Shown here: in pieces, positions 59,128-64,000 of the stretch
Layout of the letters: the number at the start of each line of letters is the position of its first letter
Position numbering within the stretch: the stretch's first letter is position 1
NCBI RefSeq assembly: GCF_014650055.1
Contig: NZ_BMUF01000010.1
Span: forward strand, 186,001-250,000
From: Streptomyces malachitofuscus
Lineage (GTDB): Bacteria > Actinomycetota > Actinomycetes > Streptomycetales > Streptomycetaceae
Direction: 5' to 3'
Length of the DNA stretch: 64,000 nt
Notes under the pieces: generated by a model
Database searches by the model: none
Told to the model about the DNA's origin: nothing
Seen by the model: only the letters and a program-made list of their open reading frames with translations
Made by a program: the position numbers and the translations under genes

Positions 59128-60171
59128 TCAGTGACCGGGAGTGGCCGTCAGCGCCTCGACCAGTTGGCGGGCGCGGGTCCGCTCCGTCAGGAGGAGTTCG
59201 ACCAGCGGGCCGGTGCCCGGGTCGGTCGGCGAAGTGCCGGCCGGACGGGATGCATTCGGGCTCGCGGCTTCGTCGAGGTACTGCTCGACGGGGCGGGGGT
59301 CGGGCGTCAGGGGGACCAGGTCACCGGTCAGTGCGCCGTGGACCGTGGCGTGGTCCAGGCCCATGCGGGCCAGCCGCTCGCTGCCCGTGTACCGGGTGTC
59401 GGGGGCCAAGGCGCCCTCCCCCGTCATGTGCGGGTACCGGAGGACGACCTCGTGGGTGGCCAGGATCGCCAGCAGGACGTGCTCGGTGCCCGCTGTGCCG
59501 TGGCCGAGGCGGCGCGCCTGTTCGTGGGTCTCCATGGTGACCCACCAGGCGGGCCGCGAGGCCCAGTTGATGCCGACCCGCTTGGCCAGCCACCGCTTCC
59601 ATCGGGGCTTGTGGGGGTAGTGCGCGCGGCCGAGGAGGATGTCGCGGGTGGGGTGGAGGAGGGGGTCGAGGGCGTCCTCCTGGTCCGGGGTGCCGCCGTC
59701 CAGGTGGGCGCGTACGGCCTCCGGTGAGACACCGCAGGCGGCGAGCAGCCCCACCGCGCGGTTGTCCCCCTCCAGCAGCTCCGGCAGCAGGTGGACGGCG
59801 CCGAACCTGGCCGCGCCCTCCCGTTCCGCCCGTCGCATCGCCGCGGTCAGGGCACGGGCCGCGGCGCCCGTCAGGCGTACGCCGCGGTCCCCGTCGTCGC
59901 CCAGCACCTCCTGGGCGGCGACGCCGTTCTCGACGTCGTCGTCGCCGCTCGACGCGGTCTTCCGGTCCGTCAGGTCCCGCAGTACGGCCCCCACGACGGT
60001 CCTGGTCGCCCCGGCGTTCGCGAGCGCCTCGCGCGCGGGCCCCTTGGCCGCGGTGATGCCGGCGAGCAGATGGTCGGTGCCGATGGCCTCGCCGCCGGTC
60101 GCCCCCGCGGCACCCCGGGCGGACCCGAGGATTCCCACGGTGTTCCAGTCGGGCTCCCTGATCGCTTCCAT
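59128..60171 (-). CDS. Clp N-terminal (Clp-R) domain protein without ATPase domains
   Basis: A 347-residue protein with two Clp-R type repeats (GTDHLLAGITAAKGPAREAL about 32-51, and FGAVHLLPELLEGDNRAVGL about 123-142; a third like segment GTEHVLLAILATHEVVLRYP). It has no Walker motifs, so it may be an adaptor or peptide-binding protein. The ATG at 60171 follows GGGAAGGG. It lies 75 bp upstream of the TerD-like gene in the same direction and is divergent from trkA. Confidence 0.85.
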   Translation of the reverse strand: MEAIREPDWNTVGILGSARGAAGATGGEAIGTDHLLAGITAAKGPAREALANAGATRTVVGAVLRDLTDRKTASSGDDDVENGVAAQEVLGDDGDRGVRLTGAAARALTAAMRRAEREGAARFGAVHLLPELLEGDNRAVGLLAACGVSPEAVRAHLDGGTPDQEDALDPLLHPTRDILLGRAHYPHKPRWKRWLAKRVGINWASRPAWWVTMETHEQARRLGHGTAGTEHVLLAILATHEVVLRYPHMTGEGALAPDTRYTGSERLARMGLDHATVHGALTGDLVPLTPDPRPVEQYLDEAASPNASRPAGTSPTDPGTGPLVELLLTERTRARQLVEALTATPGH

Positions 60172-60370
60172 GCTGCCCTTCCCCTGCTCGCCGGTACTGG
60201 TGGAAGGCTTCCGGACCGGCGCGGCGGTCACATCGTCCGGGAGGTTGACCTGCCTCCCGCGCGGGTGCGACCGGAAGACGACCGCGGCCCGGTCCCGGGG
60301 GATGACGGGACGCGCGCGGGGGCCCCGCCGGTACCGGGCGGACACCGGGCGGGCGTGCCACGATGCCGGT

Positions 60371-61684
60371 ATGCGGGTCGTCGTGGTGGGTGTGGGCCAG
60401 GTCGGGCACACGGTGGTCAAGTCGCTCGCCGAGACGCACGAGTGCACGGTGATCGACGTCGACCAGGCGCGTCTGGAGGCCGTGTCGCACGCCTATGACG
60501 TGCGGGTCATCCACGGCAGCGGCACACGACGCGAGACGCTCCTCGAGGCGGGCGTGGCCGACGCGGATCTGGTGCTGGCGTGCACGTCGCGGGACGAGGT
60601 CAATCTGGTGACCGCCATGCTCGCCCGGCGTCTGTCGTCGGCGCGGACGGTGGTGCGCGCCACCGGAACGGACTATCTGGCGGCCTGGCGTGCGGGCGAC
60701 CTCGATGTGGACCTGCTCGTCTCGAAGGCGTTCGAGACCGCGAGCGCCGTGGCGCGCGTGCTGCATGTGCCGGGCGCCCGGCATGTGGACTTCTTCGCCG
60801 GCGGCGAGGTGGTGGTGCTCGGGATCGACGTCCCCGAGGTGTCACCGCCGTGGTTCGCCGGCCGGCCGCTGCGCGACGCGGGCCTGCCCGAGGCATCGCG
60901 GGTGGTCGCCGTCGTACGGGACGGGAACTGGATCCGGGCCACCGGGCGCGAGGTGGTGCGGCCCGGGGACCGGATCATCGTGATGGCGTCGCTCGCGGCG
61001 GCGCGCACCTGGAGCCGGCTGGTCACCGGGGCCGAACCCGTCGACGACGTCGTGCTCTTCGGGGCCGGGCGGGTGGGGACGGTGATCGCCCGGGTGCTGC
61101 TCGACCGGGGCGTCGCCGTCCGGGTGATCGAGCCGGACGCGGCGCGGGCGCGGGCGGCCGCGGACCTGCTCGACGGGGCCCGGGTCTTCCGGGCGACGGG
61201 CCTGGACCCTGAGTTCCTGCGCCGTGAGCGCATCGGCACGGCGGGTGCGGCGGTGTTCGCCGGCGGGGACGACTCCCGCAATCTGCATGCCGCGGTGCTC
61301 ACGAAGCTCCACGGGGTGGGACTCACCCTGACGGTCCTCGACGACCCCGGTGCGGCCGAGGTCTTCGAGGCCGCCGGTGTCGACGTGACGATCGACCCGG
61401 GTGACGAGACGGCCGAGAAGATGGCCCGCTTCACCTTCGACGAACGCACGCACCAGATGGCGATGCTGGGGGACGACCGCTTCGAGGTGCTCGACGTCAC
61501 CGTGCGGGCCCGCAGCCGGCTGGCGCACCGCCCGGTGGACGCGCTTGTGGAGGCCTGTGTGGGGGCGATCGTGCGGGACGGCGGGGTGGTGTTCCCCGAG
61601 GGGTCGGACCTCCTGCTGCCCGGGGACCGGGCGATCCTGCTCACCGAGCCCGGACGGGTCGCGGCAATCGAGCGCGCCCTGTGA
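60371..61684 (+). CDS. trkA: Trk system potassium uptake protein TrkA
   Basis: A 437-residue cytoplasmic regulator of K+ uptake with two RCK units. The first Rossmann fold is VVVVGVGQVGHTVVKSLAET (about 3-22), with the first TrkA_C domain at about 140-215 (SRVVAVVRDGNWIRATGREV); the second is VVLFGAGRVGTVIARVLLDR (about 227-246), with a second TrkA_C at the end (VVFPEGSDLLLPGDRAILLT). The ATG at 60371 gives the normal length. Its stop overlaps the trkH start by four bases. Confidence 0.92.
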   Translation: MRVVVVGVGQVGHTVVKSLAETHECTVIDVDQARLEAVSHAYDVRVIHGSGTRRETLLEAGVADADLVLACTSRDEVNLVTAMLARRLSSARTVVRATGTDYLAAWRAGDLDVDLLVSKAFETASAVARVLHVPGARHVDFFAGGEVVVLGIDVPEVSPPWFAGRPLRDAGLPEASRVVAVVRDGNWIRATGREVVRPGDRIIVMASLAAARTWSRLVTGAEPVDDVVLFGAGRVGTVIARVLLDRGVAVRVIEPDAARARAAADLLDGARVFRATGLDPEFLRRERIGTAGAAVFAGGDDSRNLHAAVLTKLHGVGLTLTVLDDPGAAEVFEAAGVDVTIDPGDETAEKMARFTFDERTHQMAMLGDDRFEVLDVTVRARSRLAHRPVDALVEACVGAIVRDGGVVFPEGSDLLLPGDRAILLTEPGRVAAIERAL

Positions 61685-63261
61685 CGCCCTCGCCGACGCC
61701 GTCGCCGACGCCGTCGATCCGGGCGCGCCGGGCGAGCCGGGCGAGCCGGCGGCGTCCGCGCGGGCGGCTCGACGTCGACGTACGGACCGCGCTGGGTGTC
61801 GTCGGCACCCTGCTCGCGTGGCTGGCGCTCCCGTTCGCGGCGCCGGCAGTCGTCGCGCTGGTGGCCGGTGAGCCCCCGTGGCCCTTCCTCGTCGCCGGAC
61901 TGGCGGTGGCGGTGACGGGCCTGACGCTCAGGCGGCTGACGGGCAGGCGGCCCCCGCTGGGCATCCGGGAGGGTTTCCTCGTCGTCGTCGCTGTCTGGCT
62001 GCTGGTTCCCGCGTTCGGCGCGCTGCCCTTCCTGCTCGGCGACGTGCCCCAGCTGGACCGGCCGGTCGACGCCTACTTCGAGGCGATGTCGGGGTTCACC
62101 GCCACCGGCGCGACCGTCCTGACCGATGTGGAGGCGCTCGGGCGGGGCATGCTGTTCTGGCGGCAGCTCACCCACTGGCTGGGCGGCGCGGGCATCATCG
62201 TGCTCGCCCTCGCGGTGCTGCCGCGGCTGCGCATCGGAGGCCGTGAGCTGCTGCGCTCGGAGCTGCCGGGACCGGTCGAGATGGAGTCGCTCGGCGCGAC
62301 CGTCCGCGGGACCGCCCGACGCCTGTGGAAGGTCTACCTGGCGGTGACCGCAGCGGGCGTCCTGGTCCTGGCCGTGCTGGGGTGGGCCGGACTGGACCGG
62401 CGGATGGGTCTGTTCAACGCGTTCTCCTACGCGACGTCCGCCGTCGCCCTCGGCGGGTTCGCCCCGGAGGCCGACTCGGCCCGGGGACTCGCACCCGTGA
62501 CGCAGTGGGTGCTGTGCGCCCTGATGGCGGTGGCCGGGGTGAATCTGCTGCGGTTGTACCGTCTCGCCGTGCTGCGTCAGATCCGGGCCGTGGCCCGCGA
62601 CGAGGAACTGCGCCTGTATCTGGCCCTGCTCGCCGTGAGCGCGTCCGTCCTGGCGCTCGAACTGCTCGCCGACGGCATGATGGGCGGGCCCGGCGACGTC
62701 CGGCACGCGGCCTTCCAGGCGGTCTCGGTGATGACCACCACCGGCCTGGCGACGCTGGACTGGTCGGCGTGGGGCATGCTCGCGACGCTCACGCTGCTGG
62801 CGCTGATGTTCGTCGGGGCCTGCGCGGGATCGGCGAGCGGCTCGGTCAAGGTGGTGCGCCACCTCGTCCTCTACCGCTTCGCCCGCCACGAGCTGGAGCA
62901 GGCCGTGCACCCCGACGCCGTCCTGACGGTGCGGGTGAGCGGCCGGGCGGTCGACGGCGCCATGCTCCGCTCGGCGCTGCTGTTCGCTCTCCTCTACCTG
63001 CTCGCCCTCGCCCTCGGGACGTTCGGCCTCGCCCTCGACGCGGAGGCCCGTACCGCCGGCACCGGTGTGCTCACGGCGCTCGGCGCCGCGGCGGCCTGCC
63101 TCGGCAACGTCGGCCCGGCGTTCGGCGAGCTCGGCCCGTACGGGTCGTACGCACCGCTCGGAGGGCCGTCGAAGGTGATCCTCTCCGCTCTCATGTTCCT
63201 CGGCCGGATCGAGATCGTTCCCCTGGCCGTTCTGCTCCACCGCGGCTACTGGCGGGCGTAG
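61681..63261 (+). CDS. TrkH family potassium uptake protein
   Basis: A 526-residue K+ channel-type membrane protein. Four pore motifs are visible: FEAMSGFTATGATVL, FNAFSYATSAVALGGF, FQAVSVMTTTGLATLD and AAAACLGNVGPAFGELGPYG. The N-terminus has a repeated PSPT stretch before the first helix. Its GTG overlaps the trkA stop (GTGA), so TrkA and TrkH are made together. The last 71 bp overlap the convergent sensor kinase gene. Confidence 0.92.
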   Translation: MTPSPTPSPTPSIRARRASRASRRRPRGRLDVDVRTALGVVGTLLAWLALPFAAPAVVALVAGEPPWPFLVAGLAVAVTGLTLRRLTGRRPPLGIREGFLVVVAVWLLVPAFGALPFLLGDVPQLDRPVDAYFEAMSGFTATGATVLTDVEALGRGMLFWRQLTHWLGGAGIIVLALAVLPRLRIGGRELLRSELPGPVEMESLGATVRGTARRLWKVYLAVTAAGVLVLAVLGWAGLDRRMGLFNAFSYATSAVALGGFAPEADSARGLAPVTQWVLCALMAVAGVNLLRLYRLAVLRQIRAVARDEELRLYLALLAVSASVLALELLADGMMGGPGDVRHAAFQAVSVMTTTGLATLDWSAWGMLATLTLLALMFVGACAGSASGSVKVVRHLVLYRFARHELEQAVHPDAVLTVRVSGRAVDGAMLRSALLFALLYLLALALGTFGLALDAEARTAGTGVLTALGAAAACLGNVGPAFGELGPYGSYAPLGGPSKVILSALMFLGRIEIVPLAVLLHRGYWRA

Positions 63262-64000
63262 CCGGACCGGACGGGTCGCCTCCGGCGGCGGGGAGGCTGA
63301 GGACCATGGTGAGGCCGCCGCCGGGGGTGTCCTCGGCCTGCAGGGTGCTGCCCATGGCCTCGGCGAAACCGCGGGCGACCGCCAGGCCGAGGCCCACCCC
63401 GTCGCCCCGCGGGGCGTCGCCGTGACGCTGGAACGGGGAGAAGATGCGCTCCTTGACCTCGTCGGGAACGCCGGGCCCCCGGTCCACCACGCGCAGTTCC
63501 ACCCGGTCGGCGAGCGTGCTGGCCGCGACCAGGACCGGCTCCTCCTCGGGGCTGTACTTCACGGCGTTCTCCACGACGTTGGCGACCACCCGCTCCAGCA
63601 GCCCCTTGTCCGTCGCCACCATGGGCAGGCTCTCGGGGATGTCCAGGACGACGGCGGATCCCGGTTCCGGGACCCCGCCCAGTGCGAGCGGAACGACCTC
63701 GTCCAGGTCCACCTCCCGGATCAGCGGCGTGACGGTCCGGGTCTGCAGGCGGGACATGTCGAGCAGGTTGCCGACCAGGTGGTCGAGGCGGTCGGCGCCT
63801 TCCTCGATCGCCTCCAGGAGCTCGGCCCGGTCCTCCGGAGACCACTCCACGTCGTCCGAGCGCAGCGACGACACGGACGCCTTGATCCCGGCGAGCGGGG
63901 TGCGCAGATCGTGGCTGACCGCGGCGAGCAGGGCGGTGCGGATGCGGTTGCCCTCGGCGAGTTCCCTGGCCCGGTCGGCCTGCGACTTCAGCCGCCTGCG
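63191..64000 (-). CDS. sensor histidine kinase, KdpD-like, C-terminal part (gene runs off the right edge)
   Basis: The final 269 residues of a histidine kinase. It contains the H-box (ALLAAVSHDLRTPLAGIKAS), N-box (VVANVVENAVKYSPEEEP), G1 (VVDRGPGVPDEVKERIF) and G2 (GDGVGLGLAVARGFAEAMGS) motifs. The spacing and GNRIRTALLAAVSHDLRTPL match KdpD kinases, which sense K+ limitation; this fits with the neighbouring Trk genes. The N-terminal sensor lies outside the window. Its 3' end overlaps trkH. Confidence 0.85.
   Translation of the reverse strand, partial: RRRLKSQADRARELAEGNRIRTALLAAVSHDLRTPLAGIKASVSSLRSDDVEWSPEDRAELLEAIEEGADRLDHLVGNLLDMSRLQTRTVTPLIREVDLDEVVPLALGGVPEPGSAVVLDIPESLPMVATDKGLLERVVANVVENAVKYSPEEEPVLVAASTLADRVELRVVDRGPGVPDEVKERIFSPFQRHGDAPRGDGVGLGLAVARGFAEAMGSTLQAEDTPGGGLTMVLSLPAAGGDPSGPATPASSRGGAERPGERSRSGRGT

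Overview
The window is high-GC DNA with strong third-position G/C bias, many GTG/TTG starts and typical actinomycete families (HrdD-type sigma factor, DUF6227, CU044_5270, P1 peptidase, DUF5994). It reads as a Streptomyces chromosome. The left part (moeA, galU, formyl-THF cyclo-ligase, penicillin-acylase family enzyme, mscL, fructose PTS, hrdD) is a conserved core neighbourhood of the genus; the right part is accessory.

Region 1 (1-29.2 kb) is housekeeping and resistance-type genes: molybdopterin and UDP-glucose synthesis, a membrane-anchored N-terminal-nucleophile hydrolase, a K+/H+ antiporter, an MFS exporter, an FmdB zinc ribbon protein, an MTA phosphorylase, a CpaB-like protein, MscL, a P1 peptidase, the regulator-kinase-PTS fructose operon, an MFS/WYL divergent pair, hrdD with a clear SigR-type promoter, a GNAT, a LigB dioxygenase/MarR divergent pair, a TetR-MFS pair and an M6 protease. 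A 0.54 kb noncoding tandem repeat array built from two spacer types lies between the WYL and TetR genes.

Region 2 (29,229-43,781) is an integrated mobilizable element of 14.55 kb in tRNA-Arg(CCT), bounded by a 44-bp direct repeat. It carries a tyrosine integrase, an XRE regulator, an excisionase-like protein, a DUF3631 ATPase, a DUF2637 membrane protein, a MobC-like protein and a relaxase, but no FtsK/TraB-type or type IV transfer gene. The XRE and excisionase genes are divergent and each has the same AGAGTT-N8-AACTCT dyad in front. The cargo is four DUF5994 paralogues, a SpoIIE-type phosphatase and a membrane-STAS protein, mixed with gene remnants. Three DUF5994 genes share a conserved leader.

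Region 3 (43.8-49.2 kb) is an eroding island next to attR: an antitoxin/PIN toxin pair with a 31-bp palindromic operator, a GntR regulator lacking its DNA-binding domain, a membrane protein, an ECF sigma/CU044_5270 pair, a duplicated PIN-gene tail and a 16-bp tRNA/att remnant at 49.08 kb. This suggests repeated insertion at the same tRNA.

Region 4 (49.2-64 kb) has a flavodoxin-fold reductase and a ferric-reductase-like flavocytochrome, followed by four same-strand genes: a Ser/Thr kinase with a roughly 450-residue coiled-coil tail, an Sll1717-family P-loop ATPase, a TerD-like protein and a Clp-N-domain protein. These look like an undescribed signalling or stress module. TrkA and TrkH K+ uptake genes and the end of a KdpD-like sensor kinase close the window.
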